From NCBI GenBank assembly GCA_965153355.1, contig OZ231128.1, positions 26,722,001-26,786,000 on the forward strand: a DNA stretch of 64,000 bases. Reading direction: 5' to 3'. This stretch comes from Flaccisagitta enflata. Taxonomy: Eukaryota > Chaetognatha > Sagittoidea > Aphragmophora. How positions within the stretch are numbered: position 1 is the first letter of the stretch; each line of letters begins with the position of its first letter. Positions 36,059-47,116 of the stretch are shown one piece after another. Both the position numbers and the translations under genes were made by a program. The notes under the pieces are model-generated. The model did not search any database and was not told the DNA's origin. It was given only the letters and a program-made list of their open reading frames with translations.

Positions 36059-36543
36059 TTTTGGGCAGTGGCCCCGAAGGGATCGATGACCTATGCTTTC
36101 ATACGGGGGAATTTTCTCCTTCTCCTTCTTTGTCCCCCCCAAACCTTCAGGCCCACATCTCAGCCTCAAGGCCCATATCCCAGCCTGGAGGCCCCAATCC
36201 CAGTCTTGAGGCCCAAATCCTAACCTCTAGGCCCAAATCCCATCTTAAGGCCAAAATCCCATCTTCTAGGCCCAAATCCCAGCCTCAAGGGATTTGGGCG
36301 TCAAGACTGGGATTTGGGGCTCCAGGCTGGGATATGAGCTTTGAGGCTGAGATATGGGCCTGGAGGTTGGGGGAGGGGGGGACGGAGGAGGAGAAGAACA
36401 AGGAGAAGGAGAAAATTCCCCTCTATGAACGCATAGGTCATCAACCACTTTGGGGCCGCTGCCCTGCTCCGACACTCAACTACAATCATGACCTACCAAA
36501 TCAGGGCACGGGTACCGCTGACCACCTAACGCTTTTGTGACTA
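36059..36543 (-). mobile_element. Family B element in duplication copy 2
   Basis: Near-identical to 32631-33114. Confidence 0.88.
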
Positions 36544-36564
36544 TTGCCAAGATATAGAGCAATA

Positions 36565-36943
36565 ACAAGGCCAGATACACGGCTACCCCAGTCGCGTGCG
36601 GGTGGGCAGGGGCCGTATTTTAGGTCACTTGATCACTTGGGCAGAAGCTGTGAGGCCAAAGACTGAAAAAAAACCTAAAAAGTAAAGTGTGACGGACGGA
36701 CAGACGGATGGACGGACGGACGGACGGACGGACGGACGGACGGACGGACGGACGGACGGATGGACGGACGGACGGACGGACGGAGGGACGGACGGACGGA
36801 CGGACGGAGGGACGGACGGAGGGACGGACGGACGGATGGACGGACGGACGGACGGACGGAGGGACGGACGGACGGACAGACGGACGGACGGACGGACGGA
36901 CGGACGGACGGACGGATGGATGGACGTACGGACGGATGGATGG

Positions 36944-36976
<33 letters not shown>

Positions 36977-37087
36977 CGGATGGACCGACCGACAGACGGA
37001 CGGACGGACCAACGGACTGACCGACGGATGGACCGACAGACGGACCGACAAAGCAGGGTGTAGAGTCATGTAGCACGCGACTAAAAA
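36565..37087 (-). mobile_element. Family A element with expanded (GGAC)n
   Basis: ACAAGGCCAGATACACGGCT, gtcgcgtgcgggtgggcagg, cacttgggcagaagctgtga, about 360 bp of GGAC/GGAT/GGAG units, agcagggtgtagagt and a damaged hairpin (GTCATG-TAGCA-CGCGACTAAAAA). Confidence 0.9.
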
Positions 37088-37105
37088 TACATGAATATAT
37101 GCAAA

Positions 37106-37240
37106 ACAAGGCAAGATACACGGCAATCCAGTTGTGGACAGCTGGGCAGGAGCAGTGATTCGAAAACCGCTCGCAATATTTTGGACCAACCAACGGACAG
37201 ACTGACAAGGCAAGGTGTAAAGTCACATGTCCGCAACTAT
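37106..37240 (-). mobile_element. Family A element with GTTGCGGACA-type hairpin
   Basis: ACAAGGCAAGATACACGGCA, arm copy AGTTGTGGACAG, ctgggcaggagcagtga, short microsatellite, caaggtgtaaagt, then GTCACATGTCCGCAACTA. Confidence 0.8.
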
Positions 37241-38082
37241 AACAAAATTTCTGTCTTATGATTCCAAAGATGATCATGATGAAAAGTGCATTATGTTGCC
37301 AAAAATTCATGGTTACCTATTGCTCATAAATTTATGATCACTTTTTGTCATAAACTAATGCAAGAAAAATGCATGAATTTATGTAATTTTGTAGTTGTGT
37401 AGGAGGGATTGAATAGTCCAGGTTGTTAAGGAAAGGTGTCGGTTTTTCCGGCACAAAGCATGAAAATTTGCATACAAGCATTTTGGAGCATGTTGATTAT
37501 GAATATGATAGCTGCACATAAAAAGATTTTAAGCACTAATCTTAAAAATTCATGTAAAATTTTTGAAATAATGCCATTCCCAAATTGCTTAACTGAGGGC
37601 AATGAAATTTTACGAGTGGAAGAATATGAATTTTGTACATATGCTCACTGTTTAGCCAATATACTTTTACGTATAGAAATTGGATTTTTTTTGAAAAATA
37701 GCCTTTTAAAGGAAAATACATCTAAAAGTAGATTAGCTATATCTGTGCTTCCAGTGATGCTAGAGAGCTGAAATTTAGTATGGATATATAAAAAATACAT
37801 ACTTTTTTGCTTAAAAAATTTCATTGTCCTCATTCAAGCGTTTTGACAATGGCATGATTCCAAAAATTTTACATAAATCTTTAAGATAGGTGCTTCAATT
37901 TTTTTTGACGCGCAGCTATTGTAGTTGTGACTTATATGGCTTAGAATACTTATATGAAAATTCTCAAGCTTTGTGTGAGAAAAGCCGAGTTGTCTCATTT
38001 TCCTTCATCAACAGACTGGACTAGAAGGAAGGATGAAAGGGAGGAAGGAAGGTAGGAACGTAGGAAGGAAGAAAGGCAGTGA
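37241..38082. other. Unassigned AT-rich stretch in HSP70 intron 1
   Basis: A GGAA/GGTA microsatellite lies at about 38020-38070. The rest has no recognised feature. Confidence 0.4.
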
Positions 38083-38686
38083 CAGGGTGAGCAAAAAATT
38101 TTGCACAAATCTGATAAAGCATTAAAAGATATTGCAATGCAGGGCAAATATCATTATGATATGAATCAAATACCTAATTTCAGTAATTTAAAATGCTAAT
38201 GAGCCAATACTGTTGGCTATGGGCAATAGATTAGGTCAGGAAAATGAATTATTGTAATGGTTACATGTAGTCTATGTGCCATGATTTTGACTGTTCCTTT
38301 GATCAAGTGGCATCAATTCTTCTTCATTTTGTCGGAGAATTCTAATCCCCCTGACCCAATCATCAGTTGTTATGACTATCTGACATCAAGGTAACATGTT
38401 TTGTATGACTCTGACAAGAAGGGGACGTGATGCTTGAGGAAAACACTAGATTAAGTAGGATTTCCATCCCTCAAAATTTGGCTGGTAAAATTCTTGCAAA
38501 ATCTGACCGTATGGTTCAACATTGATGCCTTCTAATGGGAACAGCAATTGGAAAAGTGAATGGCGGCCCATACTACAATGCAATAGAACTAATTTTGGGG
38601 TTTTGATCCAAATTTCATCATTCCAAAGCACATAAAAGTGCTGTTTCTATACTCATATGTTTGTACAAAATTTTTTGCTCATCCTG
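38083..38686. mobile_element. MITE with CAGGGTGAGC ends
   Basis: CAGGGTGAGCAAAAAATTTT at the left and AAAATTTTTTGCTCATCCTG at the right. About 604 bp, non-coding, inserted in an AAGG-rich tract. The same end type occurs at 8076-8897. Confidence 0.75.
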
Positions 38687-39141
38687 TTAAGGAATGAAGG
38701 AAGGGAGGGAAGAAGGTTCTTTTGGGGATATGAGCTATGATATCAGTTATGTAACTACATAAAACAGCAGTGGATAAGGAGAGGACTTTGAGAGTTTCAA
38801 CTTGTTTTAAAAACCCTCTCATTAGTAACAAAAAGATTGCTGAGTCAATTTTTTTCATATTCATTTAGCAGACTCGAATAGTGGCTGTAAGTTGGCACTG
38901 ATTTGTTGAAAAAAAAAGGCCAACAATGAAAAAAAAAAAACAACCAGCCAAACTAGTTGGCCACGTAGCCAGCCAACCCCTAGGGCTGACAAACAAATTT
39001 GAGAGGGTTGGATGGATGGATGGAAAAACGGACGGACAATGTACAATTCCTCAGTAACATTTCAATTGTCTTTGAAAACTTTTATATGCTCTATAAAGTG
39101 CATTCAAAAGGTTTAGAAATGTTCAAACTCAATACCACCAG

Positions 39142-39491
39142 GGGAAGCGGCTAAAAATCAAGCTGGACAAAATTCTTCAAACACAATCTTTGACGCCAAG
39201 CGGTTGATCGGGCGCAAATACGACGATCCCACCGTCGAAAAGGATTCCAAATTATGGCCCTTTGAGGTCGTCAATCGCGATGGCAAGCCCAAGATCTTTT
39301 GCCAGCACAAAAACGAAGCCAAAACATTGGACGCCGAAGAAATTTCCGGTTATGTTTTGGCGAAGATGAAGGAAACGGCGGAAAAGTTCCTCGGCCAAGA
39401 CGTCACTCGGGCCGTCATCACAGTCCCAGCCTACTTCAACGACTCTCAACGCCAAGCAACCAAAGACGCAGGCCAAATTGCCGGCCTAAAG
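39142..39491 (+). CDS. HSP70: HSP70-family chaperone, exon 2 (ATPase domain continued)
   Basis: The exon starts after a CAG acceptor and, joined to the last base of exon 1, reads [25 protein letters not shown]. It continues through [35 protein letters not shown] and [17 protein letters not shown] to AGLK, ending before GTTTGC in phase 0. The two exons give 167 codons of a domain of roughly 380 residues. The next expected segment (R-x-INEPTAAA) was not found in the remaining 24 kb, so intron 2 is longer than that or the gene is broken. The sequence mixes family traits: DAKRLIGR and WPF are cytosolic-like, and DAGQIAGL resembles mitochondrial forms. Codon use is more GC-rich than the flanks and there is no stop or frameshift, which argues for a functional exon. 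Confidence 0.93.
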
Positions 39492-39516
39492 GTTTGCTTT
39501 TGATGCTCACGGTTAT

Positions 39517-39562
39517 TACCAGTAAAGGCGGCTCTCGCCGACCCGAAAAAAATCGTAATATT
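39517..39562 (+). repeat. Family D repeat, copy 2
   Basis: ACCAGTAAAGGCGGCTCTCG, CCG, AAAAAAATCGTAAT, just downstream of HSP70 exon 2. Confidence 0.7.
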
Positions 39563-39636
39563 GTTCTTTTTTAGTTCCTTCTCTCTCCTCACTTCAGTTT
39601 TCTTTTCACTCTCTCATTTTGCTTAATGCGCCTCTG

Positions 39637-39678
39637 TGTGTGTGTGTGTGTGTTTATGTGTGTGTGTGTGTGTGTGTT

Positions 39679-39764
<86 letters not shown>

Positions 39765-39774
39765 TGTGTGTGAA
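39637..39774. repeat. (GT)n microsatellite
   Basis: About 138 bp of TG with TTTA interruptions, in HSP70 intron 2. Confidence 0.97.
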
Positions 39775-39789
39775 TGTCTGTTGAACTCG

Positions 39790-39979
39790 TTTTTAGTTGC
39801 GTGCTACGCGACTCTACCCCTCGCTTTATCGGTCGGTCGGTCAGTCGGTTGGTCGCACTCTATTTTTTTTATGATTTTTATTTTTTGACCTTACTGCTCC
39901 TGCCCATAAGGTCTAGTGAGCTCAAATATGGCCCTGTCCACCCGCACGCGACTTTGGTAGCCGTGTATCCGGTCTTGTT
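39790..39979 (+). mobile_element. Family A element
   Basis: TTTTTAG, hairpin GTTGCG-TGCTA-CGCGAC, ctacccctcgctttatcggt, cttactgctcctgcccataa, acccgcacgcgactt, GGTAGCCGTGTATCCGGTCT and TGTT. Confidence 0.88.
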
Positions 39980-40123
39980 GTTGTTACATAGTGCCCAAAA
40001 TTGAGATTGAAGAAAAAAATTGATCTTCGGAAAATGTGAAAAAATGCGAAAAAATGTGAAAAAATGTAAAAAAAAGATTAAAAAATTTGTAGCACTTAAA
40101 GTATTGGTCTGACAGTGTCCTGC

Positions 40124-40320
40124 TTTTTAGTCGCGTGCACGCGACTCTACACCCCGCTTTGTCCATCCATTGGTCGGTCGGTCGGTCGGTTGGTCCCCAT
40201 TTTACTTTTTTTATAAATTTTATTTCCTTAAGTCATTTTAAGTCATTTTAGGGTAAACTAAGTCATTCTAAGCCATTCTAAGTAATTCTAAGCACGCGAC
40301 TTGAAGGTGTTGGCCTTGTT
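40124..40320 (+). mobile_element. Family A element, AAGTCATTTT-core subtype
   Basis: TTTTTAG, perfect GTCGCGTGCACGCGAC, ctacaccccgctttgtccat, a ggtcggtcggtcgg microsatellite, aagtcatttt units, GCACGCGACTTGAAGG, TGTTGGCCTTGTT. Confidence 0.9.
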
Positions 40321-40429
40321 TCCAGAAGAAGGTGTAAAAAAGTGCCCTCTTTCACCCTGTACCAATTTCAACCCCAGCCCTAGGCGAACCTAGTCTTGAC
40401 TCAACTACCTCAAATTGTCTCAAGCAAAA

Positions 40430-40700
40430 TAGTTGCAAAAGCGTTAGATGGTCAGCGGTACCCGTGCCCTGCTGAGTAGGTTGTGCTTGAAATTGAAGGG
40501 GGAGCAGAGCAGCGGCCCCGAAGGGGTTGATGACCTATGCTTTCACACATATGGGGGATTTTCTCCTTCTCCTCCATCTTCTTCTTCTCCATCCATTCTC
40601 CATCCCTTCTCCATCCCTTCCCTTCCCAGTCTCGAGGCCTAAATTCCAGTCTCAAGGCCAAAATCCCAGTCTGGAGGCCCAAATCCCAGCCTCGAGTCAA
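40430..40700 (+). mobile_element. Family B element, left half
   Basis: TAGTTGCAAAAGCGTTAGAT, cagcggtacccgtgccctgc, gcagcggccccgaaggggtt, atgacctatgctttcacaca, then three to four minisatellite units. The right arm is absent. Confidence 0.85.
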
Positions 40701-41440
40701 ATCTAAGCAAAATTCTTTAAGTGGTCCTTAATTCAATTCAGTTTTTTAAAGATAGAATAAAAAATATTGATCCTCATAAATCATGTTGATAATAAAACAT
40801 GTAAGACACAATCATATCTACGTAACTAAAAAGAAATTTTTACTTAGGAGAAATTTTAAAGTAATATTCAAAAAATTAAAAGCTACCTTTTTAAAGACCA
40901 CCCGTTACCAATTGGTTGCTTCACATAGCAAAAGTTGGTTATTTCTTTTTACCCTCCTAACCTAATATGGAGTGGCTATTTTTAGGAACCTTACCATTTT
41001 TCTTTTATCAAAAATCATTTATCTTCCGTTTTTTAGCAATTTCATTTTAAAGACCTTATTTGCATAATGCAGTGGGATAAATCGATAGGCTGACAATCTT
41101 TGAATCAGTTATTACTATTTTCTTCTCTTTGTAGAATTGTTTATCTGTTTTTTAAGTAAGCTCTTTTACAGTTTATGTTTTTTTACCTAATTTGCACAAA
41201 TATGATGATTCTTAAAAAAAGAAAGATTGTTAAAAAAATACCAAGGATTTTGCTGATTTCTGGGATTTTTGTGGGAACTTTAGGGCCAAAACAAAAACGG
41301 AAGATGAAGGAATTTTGAAAAAAAAGGCCATCTAACTGATTTATGCCAAAGTAGGGTGAAGATATAGTCCAAAGTTTTGCGTGTGAAGCAAATAATTGTA
41401 ACAAGACTCTAGAAGAGATATAGGGTGAGCATCTAGCTTC
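40701..41440. other. Unassigned AT-rich stretch
   Basis: No gene or array was recognised. Confidence 0.4.
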
Positions 41441-42640
41441 TGTTGACTAATGGCACATTAACGGCCCCTAGTTATCAAAATCATTAATTAGATGCCAAAA
41501 AATACCGTTAATTAACAGGACTTTTCATGCTGTTAATTAGGAACCAAAAAACTATCGTTGGTTAACGGTGTATAGGTACCAGTTAATTAAGAGCGGATAA
41601 GGGCCTATTTTCAACATGTTAAAAGGTAAGATTGTTAAAGTAATCAGTTCTTTTTTCTTAATTAACTGGTACCTATAAGGGGTTAATTGACGCCAAAATT
41701 TGCTGAAAATTACAATCAACTCTCTTTTCTCAAAAAAGAAATTTTTGTTTTTGTTGTTAATCTTTAGCTTTTTCCGCTGTGAATCAACAACAGTTTTTAG
41801 TCACGTGCACGCGACTCTACAACCCGCTTTGTCGGTCCGTCAGTCCATTGGTCCATCCGTCCGTCCATCACACTTTACCTTTTTGCTATACTTTAAGTTA
41901 TTTCTAGTCATTTTAAGTCATACTTAGTCATTCTAAGTCATTCTTAGTCATTTTAATTTATATAAAGTCACTTGAGTCAAATAGGTCAAAGTCGTCATTT
42001 TAGTCATTTGATGTCTTTTTAAGTCATTTAAAGTCATCTTGAGTCATTTTAAGTCATCTTCAGTCAATAAAAGTCATCTTAATTTATCTTGTCTTTGTCG
42101 CGCACGCAACTTATAGGTGTTGGCCTTGTTTGTGTTAAATCAACACAGATTTTTATTGTTAATTAACAAGGTTTTTTCGCCATTATCAACAATCTTTTTT
42201 TTTTCAGAAATACATTTTTTTTTTTGCTGTAAGGCATCAGCTTTTTTTGCTGTTAATCAATGACAGTTTTTTTTTCTTTTGTAAGATTAACCAAAAAATC
42301 TATAGTTTATTAACAAGGTTTTTCAAGCCAGTAATTTACTTTGCTCTTTTCTCAAAGAAGCAATAATTTCTTTTGCTCTTAATCAACAGCATTTTTTTCA
42401 GTAAATTAACATCCGTTTTTTGTGTTAAACTATCAACAATTTTTATTGTTATTTTACAGTTTTTGTTTTACCGCTAATTAAGATCCTTTTTTCTCATAAA
42501 TACAATCATTTTTTACTAGTAAGCATACAGCTTTTTTGCTGCAAATTAATACCAATTTTTACTTCTAAAGTTTACCAAAAAATTTTGCTAAATTTACAAA
42601 AAAGATTATTGTTAATTTATAAGCAGGCCCTAATTTAGAG
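41440..42640. repeat. TTAATTAA-rich element, related to 59690-62130
   Basis: Its left end (ggcacattaacggcccctag, ttatcaaaatcattaatta) matches the inverted right end of the 59690-62130 array (ggcacattaacgcctctaat). TAGGTACCAGTTAATTAAG is mirrored at 41665 by CTTAATTAACTGGTACCTA. A family A copy (41794-42130) interrupts it. The right part is a looser ttaatcaacaac/T-rich repeat. Confidence 0.65.
41794..42130 (+). mobile_element. Family A element, AAGTCATTTT-core subtype, nested
   Basis: TTTTTAG, GTCACGTGCACGCGAC, ctacaacccgctttgtcggt, a gtccatccgtccgtcc microsatellite, about 200 bp of aagtcatttt units, CGCACGCAACTTATAGG, TGTTGGCCTTGTT. Confidence 0.88.
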
Positions 42641-42790
42641 CGTGCCCGCGTGCCCGAGGCACTCTGCTTTACTGTCAGGCACACTGGTTTTGCTGGAGGT
42701 GTGCCCGGGTGGCACTCTCTTATCACATCAGGCTAACTGAATTTCATCAAGGTTAATTTCTTAAAGAACGATCATTGATTCATTAGATAG

Positions 42791-42880
42791 ATTCTTTTTT
42801 TTTTTCTTTTTTTCTTTAATTCTTTTTTTCTTTTTCTCTTTTTTTCTCTTTTTTTTTCTTTTCTTCTTTTTTTTTCTTCC
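42791..42880. repeat. T-rich (TTTTTC)n tract
   Basis: Pyrimidine tract immediately before a family B element. Confidence 0.85.
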
Positions 42881-43346
42881 TTTTTGGGCAGCGGCCCCAA
42901 AGGGGTTGATGACCTATTCTTCCACACATATGGGGAATTTTCTCCTCCTTCTTCTCCTTTGTATCCCCCTCCCCCCAGCCTCCGGGCCCATATCTCAGCC
43001 TGGAGGCCCATATCCCAGCCTCGAGGCCCAAATCCTAGTCTTGAGGCCCAAATCCCACCCTTGAGGCCCAAATCCCGCCCTCAAGGCCCAAATCCCAACC
43101 CAAAGGCCAAGATTCCAGTCTCCAGGGATTTGGGCCTCAAGACTGGGATTTGGGCCTGGAGGCTGGGATATGGGCCTCCAGACTGAGATATGGGCCTGGA
43201 GGCTGGGGGAGAGGGGGGTGCGGAGAAGGAGGAGTCCCAGAAAGCATGGTCTTCGGGGCCGCTGCCCTGCTCCCCCCTCAATTTCATCCACAACTTACTT
43301 AAGCAGGGCACGGGTACCGCTGACCATCTAACGCTTTTGCGACTAT
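42881..43346 (-). mobile_element. Family B element
   Basis: Tip TTTTTGGGCAGCGGCC, arm gttgatgacctattcttcca, minisatellite switching orientation at about 43127, a damaged right arm (gcatggtcttcggggccgct) and the long end gcagggcacgggtaccgctg to CGCTTTTGCGACTA. Confidence 0.87.
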
Positions 43347-43589
43347 TCTTTTTCTCTCGCTTTCTTTCTTTTTCTTCCTTTCTTTTTCTTTCTTTATTTT
43401 CTTGATTTCATTCCTTCATGAATTCATTAATTTACTCATGCAACTATTCATTGCTCAAAATAGGATTGAATCTGCTGAATGTCATATTTTAATCTGAAAT
43501 AAGAACTCATACAAGTAAATGGAACATCGATCTCTGTTTCCTTCATTCATTCATTCATTAATAAATCAAATGATTTGTTTATACTTTTA

Positions 43590-43631
43590 CCAGTAATGGC
43601 GGCTGTCGCCGTGAGGAAAAAAGTCGTAAGC
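43590..43631 (+). repeat. Family D repeat, copy 3
   Basis: TACCAGTAATGGCGGCTGTC, GCCG, AAAAAAGTCGTAAG. Confidence 0.7.
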
Positions 43632-43815
43632 ATTGGTCACTTTTCACTAAGTTTTTATTTTCAGTCACTGCAAATCTTTTTATTTGTTAGATCAAATTAG
43701 GAGCAATTGTATGTATTGATGGCACTAAGAATCAGAGAAAAATATGACTGAGCCAAATAAGCTAGATGAACTAAAATGCTCAAAATCAAGCTATATATAT
43801 TCACTGACATGCTTA

Positions 43816-44417
43816 ACCATAGCACAAAAAAAAACGGAACAAAATATTTTCTAAAGATTTAGATTCATCCAATGAAAAAAACATAGCAAAATCCATGACT
43901 GTTTGAAAGCTCTGCGAAAGATCTTCAAAATGAAACCATGCTGGTTGTTCTGTCATTATTTGTTAAGAAATGACATAACAATAAAGAAGAGGTAGTCATG
44001 TTTGTTAAAGTTGAAGTTGTAGAAGTTGTTTCTCTTTGTTATTTCATAAAAAAGATGGAAGAAATAAAAATTTGACTTTTTTTTCTTAGTCGATTTTAAA
44101 GATTTTTAAATTTTCTTTCATTCTAGACCAATCCCAGGTTTGTATCTCAAACCGTTTAGGAGTTACAGCTTGTCAAAGTGAAGTACTTTATTTTTAAAAC
44201 CTTTTTATTCAATTTAACCGCGAATTGAATAGGGCAATGTTTTCATTCATTCTTATGCCATTTCTAAACGGATAAAGCTAGAATGACCAGCAACGTCGCA
44301 TTTGAAAGATGTTTTTGCAGAGCTTTCAAATGATCATGAATTTTCTATGGTTTATAGTCTTCACTATATAGCAAAAATCATCAAAACAAGTTGTTCCGTT
44401 TTTTTGTGTGCTATGGT
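43816..44417. mobile_element. TA-flanked MITE (ACCATAGCAC ends)
   Basis: Inverted ends ACCATAGCACAAAAAAAAAC / GTTTTTTTGTGTGCTATGGT lie between TA dinucleotides. Both arms carry family J sequence. 602 bp, no transposase. Confidence 0.8.
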
Positions 44418-44631
44418 TACTTGTATTTGCATGCTCACATCAAAACATTTATTCATTTATCCCAATAAAAAAAGACAGAAAAAGAAGATTGAGCTAAATG
44501 AGCTAAATGAGCTAGAATACTCAAAAACACCCTCTCGGATGAGCAGCTCTGCTCACTGACATGCTTTTTTGTATTTGCATGCTCAAACATATATCAAAAT
44601 ATTTATTCATTTATTGCATTTTAAGTCAGAA

Positions 44632-45195
44632 TAGTCGCAAAAGCGTTAGATGGTCAGTGGTACCCGTTGCCCCTATATGAGTGTATGAGGGTGTAAGGTC
44701 GTGAGAGGGGCAGCGGCCCCGAAGGAGCCGATGACCTATGCTGTTTTTGTTTGAGGCTGGAGGCTGGAATTAGGGCCTTGAAGCTGGGATTTGAGCCTGG
44801 AGGCGGGGATTTGAGCCTCAAGGCTGGCATCTGAGCCTCGTGGCTGGGATTTGAACCTTGAGACTGGGGTTTGAGCCTGGAGGCTGGGATTTGTGCCTCA
44901 AGACTGGGATTTGTGCCTCAAGACTGGGATTTGAACCTCGAGGCTGGGATTTGGGCCTCGAGGCTGGGATTTAGGCCTCGAGGCTGGGATTTGGGCCTCA
45001 AGGCTGGGATTTGGACCTCGAGGCTGGGATTTGGGCCTCGAGGCTGGGATTTGGGCCTCAAGGCTGGGATTTGGGCCTCAAGGCTGAAAGCGGGGGGGGG
45101 GGGGACGGAGGAGAAGGAGAAGGAGGAGGAGGAGAAAATCTCCCATATGTGTGAGAGCATAGGTCATCGGCCCCTTCGGGGCCGCTGCCTAAAAA
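44632..45195 (+). mobile_element. Family B element between repeats of its own target
   Basis: TAGTCGCAAAAGCGTTAGAT, tacccgttgcccctatatga, ggggcagcggccccgaagga, about 17 regular 20-bp units (ggcctcgaggctgggattt), gtgtgagagcataggtcatc, hairpin GGCCCCTTCGGGGCC, CTGCCTAAAAA. A gagctaaatgagctaaatga phrase lies on both sides (44490 and 45204). Confidence 0.88.
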
Positions 45196-45394
45196 CAGAT
45201 TGAGCTAAATGAGCTAAATGAGCTAAAATACTCAAAAACACCCTCACAGATGAGCAGTTATGCTCATATTCATGTTTTCTTGTATTTGCATGCTCAATAA
45301 AACTTAAATACACTCTGTTATTGATCCTACTGAAAATCATAAGAAATCGCAAAAAATTCAATTTGAAGTTTTCGTAAATAAATCTTTAAAAATT

Positions 45395-45600
45395 CATGAT
45401 GCTAAAAATATTTGCCAAAGAGCATTCTGCTTGGCGCCAAATGAAAGAGAATTATCAAATTTACTTACCATATCAATTTCATTTGAGGGCTCATTCGGTT
45501 GGTGGAGATCCCCAACTTCCGCATAAGAAAAAACCCCGTTTCTCTCGAATATGTCAAAAAGTCAAAGACTGACTTTGACTTTTTTCCCGATAAAGAAATT
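45395..45600 (-). repeat. Family I dispersed repeat, diverged copy 3
   Basis: gagcattctgcttggcgcca, aatgaaagag, tatcaatttcat and aaagtcaaagactgactttg parallel 6395-6560. Confidence 0.5.
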
Positions 45601-46501
45601 TCTTAAACAGTTGATCAAACACAGGTTTAGAAGCAACATTTTACTAATTCCGCATTATGTCCTAGGGAAGTCTCATTTAAAATGTATGTTTGTATTGTTG
45701 TAAGATAGAATCTAGTCTGAAGGGAAATGGGAGTTTAAAACCCGGGCACGCTCATTCTCTGTCGGGCACGCTGAAATCGTGAGCAGCGTGTCCGACGTGC
45801 ATGCTCATTGCTCAACAGAATCACTAAATCATGACCTGTTAATAAGGTCTTTCGTCAGTGATTAATGATGCTCCTTTCCCAGATAAACATTTTTTTAGCT
45901 GTCAGTCAACAGCTTTTTGTTGTTAATCAACAACTTTTTGTGTCAAATTGACAAAGATTTTTGCCATTTTCGAACAATGCTTAATTGTCAGAAAAACCAT
46001 CATTGCCATCATTTTTTTGTAAAGATATCTTAAATTGCAACCATCTGATATTTATTGCTCCATCTAGAGAGGAATAAGACAAAATCAATGAAAAACAATT
46101 TTGATATATTGAAATTAAATTGAACTTCCTCTGAAATTCAATTCAATTCAAATTATATTTTTCTCTTGACTTTGACATGACATATTCATAAACAAGAGTG
46201 ACAATTTACAAGCAACTCAAGAGAGAGGACCAAAATAGGCCAATAGGCCTCATATGAGTAAGGGGTTTTAATTAGAGACGTAACATTGTATTGAGGTGGC
46301 CAGTTGACAGCAGACCTGAAAATGCTTGATTATTGTGAAATTGATGTTGTGGACAAGGTATTTTACTCAGACCAATGAATTTTAGACACAATGAACATTA
46401 AACATAATCATATAAAAGAAAATAAATTCCAAATTGGTGAGGAGAAGCAGGTAAGAGCAAAGGCATAACACTTTTTCCCAATTGTGATTAATGACCTGGT
46501 A
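45601..46501. other. Mostly unassigned; short TTAATCAAC-type piece at 45840-46010
   Basis: 45742-45800 repeats the GGGCACGCT words seen at 862-990. 45840-46010 resembles 42160-42600. No gene. Confidence 0.45.
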
Positions 46502-47116
46502 CCGGGTCATCAGCCTGAGATGCCGGATTCTGTTAAGCTTTTACTCAGAGATGCCACATATCTCGGATTTCATACTGATTGTCTCTTAACGAGCATAGAT
46601 TGACGTTTTTTGTATCAAAATTTCATCAAAATCGGTCCAGTAGTTCAGATTTTACAAGACTTTGAAGTAAAAACTAATTTTCTCTCAATGGCAGAATTTT
46701 CAATAAAATTCATGAAGGACAGCGTTGTCAAATTTTTCTCTTGTTTTTAACAGTTTGAGCTTGGGAACATGTTAATGGTCTAGTATTAAAAAAGATTAGA
46801 TGTAGTTTCATAAATTTGTCAAGTCACCTTTCACTTAGGACTAACCTTGTGTCCCTGGCACAAAATATTGCAAAATAAGAGAATGAGGAAAAACGCCATT
46901 CCTCCCCTTTCCCCATGAAAAAAACAGAAGTGACAGAAAGGATGTTTTTCACTTAAATACATGTAAATTCTAAAGTATGTGACCGATTTTGATGAAATTT
47001 TGATACAAAAAACGTCAATCTTTACTCTTTAAGAGTCAATCAGTGTGAAATCCGTGATACATGGCATCTCAGAGTAAAAGCTTAACATTATCCAGCATCT
47101 CAGGCTGATGACCCGG
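46502..47116. mobile_element. TA-flanked foldback MITE (CCGGGTCATCAGCC ends)
   Basis: CCGGGTCATCAGCCTGAGAT and its inverted copy, with TA outside each. The arms are about 170 bp (gacgttttttgtatcaaaat is mirrored). 615 bp, non-coding. Confidence 0.85.

Larger units (their letters stand above)
33173..36598. repeat. Tandem duplication, copy 2 (interrupted)
   Basis: Matches 31384-33168 in two blocks, 33173-34279 and 35919-36598. The join falls inside ggttcaa/aaatatatggg of copy 1. Confidence 0.92.
29705..39141 (+). other. HSP70 intron 1 (9.4 kb), packed with mobile repeats
   Basis: Bounded by GTGGGA and a CCACCAG acceptor. It holds family B copies, a 645-bp foldback, a 1.8-kb tandem duplication, several family A copies and a 600-bp MITE. 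No other gene is visible inside it. Confidence 0.85.

Noticed and set aside
36620-37310. Ser-Val-Arg-Pro and Thr-Asp-Gly-Arg frames of about 200 codons
   Set aside because: Produced by the (GGAC)n microsatellite inside a family A element.
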